Shown here piece by piece: positions 12,001 to 24,660 of a DNA stretch of 64,000 bases; the stretch's first letter is position 1; each line of letters begins with the position of its first letter. Source of the DNA: Castor canadensis (Eukaryota > Chordata > Mammalia > Rodentia > Castoridae); NCBI RefSeq assembly GCF_047511655.1, contig NC_133387.1, positions 19,152,353 to 19,216,352 of the forward strand, read 5' to 3'. The position numbers and the translations under genes are program-made. The notes beneath the pieces are model-generated. The model worked only from the letters and a program-made list of their open reading frames with translations. It searched no databases and had not been told where the DNA came from.

Positions 12001-13345
12001 ATTAAGTGAGGAGGCAAGAGGGAGAATAGTCGTGCTTTGAAAGCCCAAGGAATTGAGAAAAATGAGAGATCTTGTCAACATAGCTCTACAGTTGGATGCA
12101 TGATGCCATTGATATGTCAGAAAACACCCATTCTATGTGCTTCTTGTTAATCCAGGGTAAAACTACTTTGCAAGTCAGGAGATTACTACACAATAGTTCA
12201 GACTTACCATGAGCCAACAACCTCACCAGGCTAACCTTGTGAGCTCATTTGTACAATACATGTGACAGATCCAGAAAAAGCTTGCTCTCTCCTCCTTGTT
12301 CCTTATTATTCATTCAGATGAGCTGAGATCTAACAACTTATATCATATCCTCTATTGCCTACGTTGAAACAAAACAAGATAAAGACAATCCCTATAGCTC
12401 TTTGATTTATTAGATCTTACAGCAGGGATGCAAGTATGAAATTAAAGTGCCTATACTTTATCTCAAGTGGCTATTTTTACTGTTATATTAAATATTTTTA
12501 AATGTTCACGTTTCCAAGTCAATACTAAATACTAGGACATATCTAGAAAGACCCAAGGAAAAGGAAAAGAGACTCACGGGGAGGAAAGGAAGGAAGAGCG
12601 GTGATGAAAAACAGGAAGGCTTAACCTGGTTAGGGGTGAACACCTTGTTAGAGAACCAAGCTGGGGCTGAGATGACATAAATTGAACCCAGTAATCTATG
12701 ACAAATCAGGGAAAGCCAGATATCACTAGTCATTTGCCCTGTCTAAAGCTTTTTAAAAATTATCCTGGTGCATGTGACAGCAAATAAGAAAGCAGAAAGG
12801 GACTTTCATGAAAAAGCTTTTCAGAATGTGTGAAATAACAAAAGGTCTAGTTTTCCATTTCAGCTCTTTTGTGCAATCACATCAAATAGAAACTCAGCAG
12901 GCCTGAGGGCCACTGCTGCTTCTAATTAAGGCCCCAAGGTAAGGCAGCACATTAGGGGAACTCAGCCCAGCAAAACATAAATTCCACCCCAGTCTCTAGC
13001 AGCAGAAGGCTGATTTGACTCACTATGCTGTGTTTGTTCTCAGCTTGCTTTAAAAGTGGCAGGCCGCACCTGCCTTCCAGACACCCTACAAGCGAGTTTA
13101 TTTTGACACTGATTCTCTTGTTCAAACAACTCAAAGCATAGGGAACAGATGTTAAATAGAGGAGGAATGAGGAGCAAGACATTCTTCCCTTTCATGTGTC
13201 CTTTTATGTGTGGGGATGAAGAGTGTTTTCCATAAAAGCAGTTATTCTTTCTTTCCTTTTCAAAAATGGCACCTACCCATTACACAGGTGTCAACTCTGA
13301 AATTTTGTGTGCTAGTAGAGAGCCTTATTTCTACCACATGTCTCA
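12001..13345. other. Unassigned intergenic sequence
   Basis: No gene or repeat recognised. Confidence 0.45.
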
Positions 13346-13535
13346 AGGAGAATGGTTCTCAAGCCTTAGGGATCATCAGAGTCACCTGGAGAGCTTATGA
13401 AACTACAGATTATAGGCTCCAGAGTTTCAGATGCAGTAGGGGTGAGGTGGAGTCCAAGAAGTAGCACTTCTGCCAATTTACCAGGTAATGCTGACAGTGC
13501 TAGTTCAGGGACCACGGTAGAAGAATCACAGTCCT
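13346..13535 (+). repeat. MER5A-type hAT DNA transposon remnant
   Basis: Contains GGATCATCAGAGTCACCTGG, CAGAGTTTCAGATGCAGTAG and ACCAGGTAATGCTGACAGTG, the characteristic MER5A order. Confidence 0.8.
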
Positions 13536-14900
13536 AGGACAATAACAAGATAGAAAAAAGAAGTCAAAGAAACACCAGCTATGCCTTCTACCCGGCCTTG
13601 TTGATGTTGTTGAGACACAGCTGGTAGACAAAGGAGAGACAGCTGTGTTTGCATGACAGCAGACATGTGAAAGGGTGAGCTCCTAGCAGGCAGAAGAGAG
13701 TTTTAAAATGATTACCAAGTAAGGGACGGTTTGTGAGGAGTGGGATTTACATTTGCAGCCAAAAAGGCTATCAACCTCCTTCACCTCTTCCCCAGCATCC
13801 TCAACCCCTATCAAAGCTCAGGGTGGGCTCCTCGATCCTCATGGCTTCCCTAGCTTACAAGCTGTGCTGCCTGACACCCTGGCTTCTCACTACCCCACAA
13901 ATCCCCCCTGTAGGGAAACCCAGTCAACTGGGAAGGAGCGTCCTCAGTGTGGTTCCTAGCAAAGAAAGGCTAAGAGTCAGCACATTCTGGGTTTTGTCAT
14001 TTTAGGCTTAAGCTACGGGACTCTGTCTGCCTCCAACCCTGTTCGCATTCAAGCATTCCTCTCACCCAGTTAATCCTGTCAGAGATGGGCCATTCTGTTA
14101 ACTGTAGGGGATCTGTTCCTAAGTTTTGGAGGGGATTTGTCGAACAGAAGGAAATGAGAATACTGCATTCAAGCAGTTTGTCTTTCTTTGCTGACCCCTC
14201 CTCTCTATCCAGTTCTCTGTGAGATACCACAGGCCGTGCCAACAAAGCAGCCAAGACTCCTGGTTTCACCATCCCTAGTGTGAGCCACAAGCAACACCAG
14301 CTACACTGCAAAATGAAAACGCAGGGTCCCTTGTTCAAAAAGTTTTCAGAATGTCAAGATGGCGACAGCAGAGCATTAAACAGACCACTCTGCTCTCTAT
14401 GGGACCCTGTGTAGCTATGCTTGTCACATTCCTGTGGAGCAGGATCTGGTCACAGGATCATCATGGGAGCCTTAGCATTCAGGTGGGAAGCTCAGAGCTC
14501 TCTCTAAGCTGGGCAGCTGCCCACCCACCCCTGCTCTAGAAGCAATCCCTCCATTGTAGGCCCATTAGAAGGAATGGGAAGAGGAACGAAGCCAACCATA
14601 AAACGTAATCCTGATTTCAGAGCGCGCTCTGCAGCCATGGCTAGGCAGACAGATACCAACCACTGAGAAACAGATTCTTGGAACAACTTCACATACCTGA
14701 GATGACACGGTTGGCCAGCTACACATTGAACTCTGCTTGCTGACATCTCTTCAGCAAGGTTATTCGGGAAAGAGAAACAAGGGAGACCCTTCACTGTCAA
14801 GGGCAGGGGAATGGAGGCTAAAGTTAGCAGGCTCAGGCACCTGTGTGATTTGCTGCACTTTGTGGTCAGCTTCAAGAGGCCTGTGACAATATTCAGGGGT
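13536..14900. other. Unassigned intergenic sequence
   Basis: Mixed-composition sequence without a recognisable gene. Open frames (13733-14005, 13997-14338, 14504-14875) look like chance. Confidence 0.45.
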
Positions 14901-14990
14901 TTTTCTTTTCTTTTTTTTTAAGTTTTTTTCTTTTCCTTTTTTTTCAGCACTGGGGATGGAACCCAGGGCATCAGGCAAGCATTCTACATT
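14901..14990 (-). mobile_element. ID-type SINE remnant, antisense
   Basis: T-rich tract followed by CAGCACTGGGGATGGAACCC and GGCAAGCATTCTAC, the reverse complement of the ID B-box end. Confidence 0.65.
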
Positions 14991-15089
14991 TTTTTTCTTT
15001 CTTTCCAAAATTCACAATTCTTATGTGCTTAGTAAAGAGCTGAACTACCTGGCCTCTAGGTGTCTCCCAACTCTATGAACATGTGTCTG

Positions 15090-15615
15090 ACCCTCTTTCT
15101 AATAAAGGGTTCAGGTATCTACTACATCACAAACTATCCTAAACCTTAATGGCTTAAAGCAGTCACCATGTTATTGTATCTCACAACTTTGTGAATTAAG
15201 AATTCAAACAGGACTCAGCTGTTCAACATTTCTTTTTCACATCAAGTGACAAAAGTCATTTAATGGTGGGCAAGCTGTCAGGAGCTGCCCAAGATGGCTT
15301 CACTCACATGTCTTCCTCCTCGATGGGATGGCCAGAGGCTGTGTTCAGCTGAGACTGTCCTCTGGAGTGCCCATATGTGGCCTTTCAAGCATGGGGAACT
15401 TAAGGCAGTGAATTTCTCACATCACAACTCAGGAGAGTCAGCGAGAATTTGAAGGAACCTAGCAGAGAATTTCCTGAATGTTACCTCCATTGCATTCTGT
15501 TGGCCAAGAAAAAGGCCCACCCAGATTCAAGTAAGGAAAAAATGGACTGCACCTGTCAATGGGAGGAATAGTGAAGGATTTGTGGTCATTACCAATCCAT
15601 TATGAATATGGTTCA
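15090..15615 (+). repeat. Ancient mammalian interspersed repeat, family uncertain
   Basis: Resembles a widespread old repeat with the order CTTAATGGCTTAAAGCAGTC ... GTTGGCCAAGAAAAAGGCCC ... GGATTTGTGGTCATTACC. I recognise the pattern from other mammalian loci but cannot name the family with confidence. Confidence 0.5.
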
Positions 15616-16049
15616 TGTAAGCAAGAAGAAGCCCAATCATCATACCCCTAGTCAAAAAAGAAGCCTACCCTTGATATTAAACTAGTCAAGAATAAATGTG
15701 CATTTTATGTTTAAAGTAAAATAAAATATTTAAGATAAATAGGCCTTATATCAAGGACTATAAATGTTGATTTCTCAATGTTTTTTCCTTTATTTTGACC
15801 TACTACTTGACTCCATTATATGGAAGAATTCCTCTATTACAAGTTTTTTAAAATTGAAGAAATTTGGCCCATGGCAACTCTTTATTTGTCCTTAAGGATT
15901 CAAAGCACAGAATGTGTTTGCTAATTCAATAAAAAAAAAAAAATGCCGAGGGGCCACACTTTTTTGCCAAGAGCTTCCTGCGACAGCCCCTGAGGTTTGC
16001 ACTGTGAAGAGCCAGTTGTAGTGCTGAATTTCCTTCACCAAGGGCCACT
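15616..16049. other. Unassigned, with short poly-A
   Basis: AT-rich sequence with a 13-A run after an AATAAA-like word near 15930. No gene body precedes it. Confidence 0.4.
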
Positions 16050-16800
16050 TTCACCTCTTCCCTTCACTATCACCTAAGATGAACCTGCCATTTTTCAGGG
16101 CACACCTCAACCCCATTCTTCTCAGACACAGAGGCTTTCTCTACCTGCTTCTAACTTAAGCTGGGCCATGCTCCTCACTCTACAAATTCAAGAAAGACTA
16201 AGGTTTTCCTTACTCAGATTCTGCAATGCCCACCATATACCAAATGCTCTCCTGAAGTCACTAGTGCTCAGGCTTCTGACAGGTTCCCTAATGATTCAAC
16301 CCCAGGTGCCCTCATACCCTTATCTTCTTGTATCTCAACAGTCTGAGCATTCTTTGTTGCCACAGTAACCACCTCTGAGCTTACACATGTGTGTTCTTCG
16401 TCATGCCCAAAAGTCTCTGGCGAACCAGAGCCTCCACTTTTTGACTCTCCTTCCCTATTAAGCCTTTTTCCAATTCCAAACCTCACTCACAGATGTCCTG
16501 TTCACGCTCTCAATCGCAACATTCCTTCTGCCTTTCCTCTATGTTGTCTGTCTCCCTACAGCCTTTGCATCAATATTAGGACTGCTTTTAGCTTACCATA
16601 CATGCTTGTGTTTTGTAGGTACTGGAGTTTGAACTCAGGGTTTTTGCCCTTACTTGCAAGGCAGGCTCTCTACCTCTTGAACCATGCCTCAACCCTTGTC
16701 ATGCATATGTGTCTCCCTGTTCCCCCTCTAAAATGCAAGTCCTTTGACAGCAGAGACCATGGTTTATGAGCTGATAATATATTCTCTAAAGATGTGTAAA
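16050..16800 (+). repeat. L2 (LINE-2) 3' region, sense, interrupted by a SINE
   Basis: L2-like Pro/Leu-rich sequence, split by an antisense SINE (16612-16697). It resumes with AAAATGCAAGTCCTTTGACA and GCAGAGACCATGGTTTATGA, the L2 3' end. Confidence 0.55.
16612..16697 (-). mobile_element. ID-type SINE, antisense
   Basis: GGTACTGGAGTTTGAACTCA and TTGCAAGGCAGGCTCTCTAC mark the reverse complement of the tRNA-like part. Confidence 0.8.
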
Positions 16801-16804
16801 GAAG

Positions 16805-16915
16805 TTAGCTGTCTAAAAATATGCATAAATTGTGCTAAGCACTGGTCTAGGCACTTTAAAATATGTTAACTCACTTCATGATCGCCCTGTCCACTCTAGG
16901 GTCTGATTTTAACAA
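16805..16915 (-). repeat. MIR remnant, antisense
   Basis: GCTAAGCACTGGTCTAGGCA followed by TTAACTCACTTCATGATCGC, the reverse complement of the MIR 3' half. Confidence 0.65.
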
Positions 16916-17667
16916 AGTTCCACCAAAAGGAAAGAATCTGAATGCTGCACATAGTACACTAATGGGATTTGGCATTTGTATAAGCACAGCTTACAATGCT
17001 GAATAAAGGTACAAACATCTGTCAGGTGGGGTCAATGACAAGGGTTTGCTGGCAGGTGGCTCAGACTCTAGGCAGAGAAAATGGAACAGACAAGTCGTGG
17101 CCATGAGAACCAGCCATTTGAGGGAGGGACAAGAAGGAGGGCTATCTTGTAGGAGTAGTGAGGAACAAAGTTGCAGAAGCGATGGGTGGATCCCAAATCC
17201 CACATCCTCAAAAAAGCCAGACTTTAATTATTTCATACATTTTACATAACTGGAGCCAGTGAGGAAAAGAAGAAGCCACAGAAATTTGTTCTTGGCTCCA
17301 GTCAGATAATTGAACCCCAAACCACGGTCTTAAAATCTGTTTGCTGTTGAAAAGAGGATTTGGAGACAGAAAGGCACAGACAAGTCTGGGGGGCTCTCTG
17401 TCTCAGAAGCCAGGCTGTTCCCAACATTTGCCAACACCCTGCTCTGGTACACTCTGTCCCTGCCCAAATCTACTGCTGTAATTAGCTTTGCTCATTAGTT
17501 TCAAGTAAATAATCTCCTTGTCGCAGCTGGGATCCTTTATCAGAACAGTGGACACTAGGGTTTGTAGAAGCAAAATCATTTCTTTTCCCCTGGGATTCCC
17601 TGGAACACTAAGTCATGACCCAGAGATCTGAATGAGGCTGGGAAACTTCTAAAGTTGTCAAAAAATT
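16916..17667. other. Unassigned intergenic sequence
   Basis: No gene or repeat recognised. Confidence 0.45.
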
Positions 17668-17812
17668 CATGGTTTGAGGCCAACCTGAGCAAATAGTACA
17701 AAAGATCCCCATCTCCAAAATAACCAGAGCAAAATGGACTAGAGGTATATCTCAAGTGGTAGAGTACCTGCTTTGCAGGTGCGAAGCCCTGAGTTCAAAC
17801 CCCTGTCCCAAG
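17668..17812 (+). mobile_element. Dimeric B1-ID SINE, 5' truncated
   Basis: Left part GTTTGAGGCCAACCTGAGCA, then tRNA-like right part with CTCAAGTGGTAGAGTACCTG and CCTGAGTTCAAACCCCTGTC. Confidence 0.85.
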
Positions 17813-17900
17813 GAAGGAAGGAGGGAGGAGTGAAGGAAGAGGGAGAGAGGGAGGAGGGAGGAAAGGAAGAAGGAAGGAGGGAGAAAAGGAAGGAATTATA
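17808..17900. repeat. Purine-rich (GGAA) microsatellite
   Basis: Imperfect GGAA/GGGA tract directly following the SINE tail, probably grown from it. Confidence 0.85.
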
Positions 17901-17956
17901 AATGGGGAAAAAAAGTCAAAGAGATAGTTTCATGGTAGTGAAGAACATGGTCTTTG

Positions 17957-18041
17957 AGGGTGGGAGTATGGCTCAAGTGGTAGAGTGCCTGCTTAGCTAG
18001 TATGAGGTCCTGAGTTCAAGCCCCAGTACCACCAAAAAAAA
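17957..18041 (+). mobile_element. ID/tRNA-type SINE, sense
   Basis: Pol III box A-like TGGCTCAAGTGGTAGAGTGC and box B-like GAGTTCAAGCCCCAGTACC, ending in an A-rich tail. Confidence 0.88.
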
Positions 18042-18049
18042 TGGGACTT

Positions 18050-18215
18050 TGGAACCAAAGAGTTCTTGTTTAGTATGTTCCTTGACCTCCCTAAACTTCA
18101 GTTTTATCTTCTGTAAAATGGGTATAATAGTCCTTTCCCCAGTGGGTCATTATGAAAATTAAATGAAGTACCATGCCCAAACACAGTAGTTATTCAAAAA
18201 GTGCTGGCCACTGGG
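18050..18215 (+). repeat. MIR, sense
   Basis: CTTGACCTCCCTAAACTTCA, TTCTGTAAAATGGGTATAAT and a 3' end near 18200 follow the MIR core order. Confidence 0.8.
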
Positions 18216-20144
18216 TACCCCAATCCACCAGGGTTTTACCTGAATCATCTGGATAATTCCCTTCATTTGATAATTTTGGAGTTAGCCAATAATTTTATAC
18301 ACTAGTCACTAGTAGGTTTTCTTTAAAAGCCAGAATATGAAAAAGATACTTTTAGTAGCAAGGATTTCCTGGGGAAGATGTGAGCTACAGTCAAATGGTT
18401 TCTACCAGGAACATGCTCTCTCATCCTTTCCAGCACAGGGGACTATTTAATGGAGCTTCACCTTACTGGTCCCCCACCCATGGTCATAGACTTGTTTAGT
18501 GATGTGTGATGTCCCAGATGGATAAACCCACCACAGAGCCTGGCTAGACTACAGCATCTCCTATTCCCAGGGGGGAGCTGAAGCAGAGAGGACTTTCTTC
18601 ATTTGATCATTTGGACCAATTCATGTCACTGTACTCCACAGATAACAGCTACTTTAGAATTCACAATACTCGTCAGGAACAACAGAGACAGAGTCCCGAA
18701 AAGACTGCCACTTGATTACGAAATTGACACTCTTCATCCATAGCTGTGATCACAATCAGCAAACTATATTTGCTTATAATTGTGTGACAGCTCCACAGCT
18801 GAAATATGCGTTCCTATTTATGACCTGTCTAGAAGAGGGCCGAGCCAGAATTTTCTATCCCTTTTTTATAGAGGAGGCAACAATAGTGCTTGTACAATGT
18901 CATTCAGCTAGACAAGGGAAGAAACCAGTCCTTGGTCTTCTGACTCAGAGTTCTTACTGGTGCTTTTGTCACATGGGACGGGGCGGGGGAGGACTACACA
19001 TTCTTCACCCTTTGAAACCTGGAGGACACATATCTAGAACATGTGGTACATGCTATGGTCCCAGGACCTCTAAACCTCATTAATGCCAGGATCTATCTAT
19101 CCAAGGTCAGAATTTTACAGCTAGTTTCATCACACTCCAAGTTCTGCTGTTACTTGAATTAGAAACATTCAGTCAGTTGACTAAGACTGAACAGAGGGAA
19201 AGCTCTGGAACTTACAAGCCTTCTAGAAGGAAAGAGACAGCAAGATTTATTCTCAATGAAAAAATGGATTGTCCTACTAGTCTTCCCAGGATCCTGGCTT
19301 TCCTAAACTGTCCAGATCCTTTTATTCCTAAACTTTCTTCATATTCTCTTTCTGTGTGGTTTACCTCCATGTCACCCAGCACCTGTAAGAACTACACCTG
19401 TCCTAGGATTCAGTAACCTTGAGACCCTACTGTCCACCAAAGATGGGGTTAGAAAGCAGCCTAAGGAACAGTCACATTCTACGGGGATGATACTAGTATG
19501 CTATGTTGCTCAGGAGTATTTAGCTTTTTTTAGGAGGAAGTCATTAACCTTAAGACCTAGTGCAGAACCTCAGGCATTATGGCAGGTGTTGTGGAAGTGC
19601 TTTGAAGCAAGAGGCTCCATCACCATAAAGGGAACCTAGGGTAGTAAATTTCCCTTCTCCTCTGTCCAATATGGTCAGCCCGAGGTCATTCTTTTTCCCT
19701 CTGAAATCAAAATCTCCTCCTCCAGCTGCTGAGAAGAGAGAACAAAGCTGCCAGCTGATTATTTTTCAAGAACAAAGCAGACCATTTATTTTAGCAGGTT
19801 CAGAGCCATTATCTCCCCAGGACACAAGCTACAGTCTGTGCTGGCTTTATCTACCCGCCTTTCCTTCTGTCCTCAATCCTTAAAGAGTGTGTTGTTCCTC
19901 TCACTGGAGCAAGACAAAAGGGAACCGGAGAGAGAAATTTGGCATAGCAATGACCTAGGAAAGCTTCTCTCTCCTTCCTTTGCTTCTGAGCTTCTCAAAG
20001 GCATTAGGATTTCCTGTCTCTTGTAGAAACCTCAGGCAGATGAGAACACGCAGGGGCAACCATCTTCCATTTGAAATAGGGGCAGCACCACACCCTCAAG
20101 TTCACTACCATCAAGGTCTTAGGCTTCTTTGATTCTGAGAGTCT
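18216..20144. other. Unassigned intergenic sequence
   Basis: Nearly 2 kb with no recognised gene or repeat. Confidence 0.45.
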
Positions 20145-20330
20145 TAAGAATCGCCAGACAAAATATAAGACACCCAGTTAAATTTGTGAATGGTGAATTT
20201 TTAGTATATCTGAAATATTGCATAGAATATACTTAGATACCAAAAAAAAATTCACTGTTCATCTGAAATTCAAATTTAACTGAGTGTTCTATATTTTTAT
20301 GTGCTAAATCTGGTAACTCTTATCACATTA
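20145..20330. repeat. Ancient palindromic foldback element
   Basis: The left arm contains ACACCCAGTTAAATTTG and the right arm its near reverse complement CAAATTTAACTGAGTGTTC. Similarity continues outward (AAAATATAAGAC versus TCTATATTTTTATG) and inward, with a gap of about 15 bp in the left arm. This matches a palindromic MITE-like repeat that I have seen in mammalian genomes but cannot name. Confidence 0.65.
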
Positions 20331-21346
20331 TACCCCTCCATGACCATCCTTCCCTGGCCTCCATGCAGTTCTGTACTGGTCACTTGAAGCACAGGACAAT
20401 TTCTTCGGATGAGGACTCAGGGGTTACAACCAGAAACACAGAGGAATGGTGTAGCCCTGAGTTTATCGCTGATCAGCACCGAAGATAAACCTCACCAGGA
20501 GACTAACTGCTTCAGGTCTTCTTGCCTAAGGTCATTCTGAACATCTGGAAATCCAAGAAACGTGTTCAATGCTCTCAGAGTGAATGACGGCCATTTTCTC
20601 CCTCAGGAGATTTGCATGCAGGGGAATTTGTGGAAAACATCAATCTCTCTGGGCCTCATCTAAAACTGTGAGGTTAACACTAGATTCCCAAAGCCTCCTA
20701 CTCTAAATTCTCTGAGTACAGACTCTCCCAGGAGACTCTTCAGTCTCTACCCTAAGGTTCTAGCTAGAATGGTCAACCCTTGGACACCCAGAGGTCCCTC
20801 TCCTGCTCTAGCTCCTTCTCTCCCCGGGGTCACCAAGCAAACTGCTTCTCCACAATTCCTGATATACCTGGCACATCTCTACTCTCCTACCTCACCTCCT
20901 TTCCACCACCACCCCCGTCCAGTGGACATTCCTGCTTGGAGCTTCTCATTAGAGTCTGGACCTCAAGACTCTGGCTCTCCCACTAGCTCCGGTGTATCTC
21001 CTTCTTCTCAGTCAATAATAAGCACCTGTCCAGTAAGTAGCCACTTTCCCAAATTTAGACTGCAAAACAACCACATAAATTCTTCTGCAATAAGGGCCAA
21101 ACATAAGGAATTTAGGCGGAGTCCTAGATGTGCTTCTGTAACTTGTAAAAATTCATTCTTAAAGTACCATTAACCCAATATCACCCAGTCATCCTTCTGA
21201 TGTAATATAGTCTTCCCTCTCACTGCAGATCTTTATTTCCTTCTTATCCTTATTGTTATTTTACTATATCCTCTTTCACTGTTTACATTCAATTTGTCCC
21301 TTTGAATTAATTGACCAGGAAAATCCATGAAAAGTCACTCTTTTTT
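20331..21346. other. Unassigned intergenic sequence
   Basis: No supported feature. The Pro/Ser-rich open frame at 20769-21173 has no recognisable similarity. Confidence 0.45.
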
Positions 21347-24318
21347 TTTGAAATCCAGGACCTGATGGATTCACTGCCGAATTCTACCAGATCTTTAAGG
21401 AAGAACTAATACCAACACTTCTCAAACTCCATGAAATAGAAAGGGAAGGAACACTGCCAAACTCATTCTATGAAGCCAGCATTACATAAAAAGCAGATAA
21501 AGACACAACAAAAAAAGGGAACAGGCCAATCTCTTTAATGAACATAGATGTAAAAATCCTCAATAAAATATTGGCAAACCAAATTCAACAGTCTATCAAA
21601 AAGATCATATGCCATGATCAAGTTGGTTCCATCCCAGGGATGCAGGGATGGTTCAACATATGCAGATTATTAAATGTAATATAGCATACTAACAGAAGCA
21701 AAGACAAAAACCACATAATCATCTCAATAGATGCAGAAAAAGCCTTGATAAAATTCAACATCCCTTCATGATAAAAGCACTGATGAAACTAGGAACAGAA
21801 AGAATGTAACTCAACATAATAAAGGCTATATATGACAAACCTATAGCCAACATCATAATAAATGGGGAAAAACTGAAAACATTTCTTCAAAAGTCAGGAA
21901 TGAGACAAAGGTGTCTACTCTCTCCACTCCTATTCAACATAGTCTTGGAATTCCTAACCAGAGCAATAAGACAGGAAGAAGAAATAAAAGGAGTACAAAT
22001 TGTAAAGTAGCCAAACTATCTCTATTTGTAGACAACATGATATTATACCTGAAAGACCCAAAAACTCCACCAAAAAACTCCTGGAGGCCATAAACAGATT
22101 CAGCAAAGTAGCAAGATACAAAATCAATCTACAAAACTCAGTAGCCTCTCTATACACCAACAATGAACAGATTGAGAAAGAACATTATAAAATAATTCCA
22201 TTTACAATAGCCTCAAAAAATAAAATACCTGGGAATAAACTTAACAAAGGATATAAATGACCTCTACAAGGAGAACTACAAACCACTGAAGAAAGAAATC
22301 AAAGAAGACTACAGAAGATGGAAAGATCTCATATGCTCATGGATTGATAGAATCAACATAGTGAAAATGGCTATATTACCAAAAGCAATCTACATATTCA
22401 ATGCAATTCCCATCAAAATTCCAATGACATTCATCACAGAGATTGAAAAATCAACCCTAGAGTTCATTTGGAAGCACAAAAAACCACAAATAGCCAAGGC
22501 AATACTGAGCAAAAAGAGCAACCCTGGCAGTATCACAATACCCAACTTCAAACTATACTACAGATACATAACAATAAAAGCAGCATGGTATTGGCACAAA
22601 AACAGACATGAAGACCAGTGGAACAGAATACAAGACCCAGATATGAATACACGCAGCCACACCCACTTGATTTTTGACAAAGGTGCCAAAAAACATACAA
22701 TGGAGAAAAGACAGCCTCTTTAAGAAACGATCTGGGAAAATAGGATATCTGCATACAGAAAACTGAAACTAGATCCATGTTTGTCACCCTGTACAAGTAT
22801 CAACTCAAAGTAGATCAAAGACCTTAATATAAGAAACTTTGAAGCTAGTACAGGAAAGAGCAGGGAATGCACTGGAATTAATAGACATAGGCAATGACTT
22901 CCTCAATAGAACTCAAAAGGCTCAGCAACTAATAGAAAGGATTGACAAATGGGACTACATGAAATTAAAAGCTTCTGCCCAGCAAAAGAAATAGTCTCTA
23001 AATTGAAGAGGCTGCCCACAGAATAAAAAAAAAAAAACTTTGACACCTATACATCTGATAAGGGATTGAGAACCAGAATAAATAGGGAGTTCAAAAAACT
23101 AAACTCCAAAAAAAAAATCAATGACACAATAAAGAAATGGACAAATGAACTGAAAAGAGCTTTGTCAAGGGAAGAAATTCAAATGGCCAAAAAACACATG
23201 AAGAAATGCTCAACATCTCTGTCCATAAAGGAAATGCAAATCAAAACCACATTAAGATTCCACTTCACTCCTGTTAGAATGGCTATCATCAAGAACACCA
23301 CCACCAACAAATGTTGGCAAATATGCAGTGGAAAAGGAACCCTCATGCACTGCTGATGGGAATGTAAATTAGTACAACCACTACGGAAAACAGCATGGAA
23401 GCGCCTCAAAAAAACTAAAAATAAAACTGCCATATGATCTAGCAATTCCACTTCTAGGGATATACCCAAAGGAATGTAAGTCAGGTTACAAAAAAGGCAC
23501 CTACATACCCATGTTTATTGCACCATTATTCACAATAGCTAAGTAGGGAAACAGCCAAGATGCCCCACTACTGATGAATGGATCCAGAAAACATGGTATG
23601 TTTTCTGGATGGTATGGTATTTATAAACAATGGAATTTTATTCAGCCACAAAGAAGAGTGAAATTTTGTCATTTACAGGTAAATGGATGGAACTGGAGAA
23701 CATCTTAAGTGAAGTCAGCCAGGTTCAGAGTGTTTTCTCTCATATGTAGAATTTAGACGTCATACAAATTGCAGCAACATATGAAAACCAGGTCATGCTA
23801 AGGGAGGCCGCATATGAGAGGGGAAGGGTAAAAGAAGGAAGTTAAGAAGGTGAATATGGTTGATGTACTCTCTATTCAAGAATGAATATAGAATTTTTAA
23901 ACCAGATGAAACCACCATAACAAAGGGAATAAGGTAGAAAGAAGAAAAATAGAGGAGATGAACCAAATCAGGCTACAATACATATAAACATGGAAAACCA
24001 CAAGGAAATTCCCTGTGTAGCTATCCTAAATAAAATGGCATTTTTTCTTCTTTTCTTATATAAAATTGGAGGATAGAACAGGTCCTGCTTGGGGGGGAAG
24101 TGGGGATACGAGTGGGAGAAGGGAGAATGTGGGGAAATGGTGAAGGAGGGTGAGTATGGTACAAAGACTGTGTACACATGTATCTAAGTTGAAACTGTTC
24201 TAGGAATTGGGGGGAGGGGGAATGAAGGAGAATAGTGGGGGGAGATGAATTCAAATATGATATCTTTGATATATTATAAGAACTTTTGTAAGTGCCACAA
24301 TGTACCCCCACCCACCCA
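21347..24318 (+). mobile_element. LINE-1, sense, 5' truncated and degenerate (ORF2 RT to 3' end)
   Basis: Begins inside ORF2 ([18 protein letters not shown]-like text) and runs through the reverse-transcriptase region, the C-terminal region (22361-22723 and 23066-23356 are open) and a 3' UTR with G-rich tracts to about 24318. It is inactive: stops and frameshifts break ORF2 (for example near 21486 and 22080), and the polymerase motif at 22025-22036 reads F-V-D-N where functional L1s have F-A-D-D. No intact ORF1 is present. Confidence 0.93.
23582..23610. repeat. Perfect 13-bp inverted repeat with 3-nt loop inside the L1
   Basis: ATCCAGAAAACAT (23582-23594), loop GGT, ATGTTTTCTGGAT (23598-23610). 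Other L1 copies lack the second arm, so it looks like a local inverted duplication private to this copy. Confidence 0.9.
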
Positions 24319-24489
24319 GCACAATAATTAAAAGGGGGAAAAATGAGATATGAGCAGATGATGACTCTAAACCCAAAAAAAATCAGGTTTTTTTATTTAG
24401 TTCCCCTGTAAGAGCTATCTAACCCATAGCTTGTCTCTCACTTAGTCTCTTCCATTTTTATTTCACCTAAAGCAAATCCACTCTTTCAA

Positions 24490-24660
24490 AGTTCACTGGG
24501 AATTATATTTTATTAGCATAGATTAATTGTACAAAAATGGGTTTCATTGTGACATTTTCGTACATGCACAGAATGTACATTGATAAGTATCTCCCCCTTT
24601 CCTGCCTCTTACTCCCCCTCCCTGCTCCTTTCTCTTTCCTAATGGGACTTGTATTTTATT
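24490..24660 (-). mobile_element. L1 3' end, antisense
   Basis: TTTCATTGTGACATTTTCGT, then ACATGCACAGAATGTACATT and a C/T-rich tract: reverse complement of an L1 3' terminus, 170 bp downstream of the sense L1. Confidence 0.65.

Noticed and set aside
15900-15945. Processed pseudogene tail (AATAAA then poly-A)
   Set aside because: No coding-like sequence or known transcript similarity precedes it.
17957-18041. tRNA gene, because of box A/B-like sequence
   Set aside because: The body does not fold as a normal tRNA and ends in an A-rich tail; it is a tRNA-derived SINE repeated many times here.
22361-22723. 120-residue open frame with clear protein similarity
   Set aside because: It is part of the inactive L1 ORF2; frame breaks on both sides.
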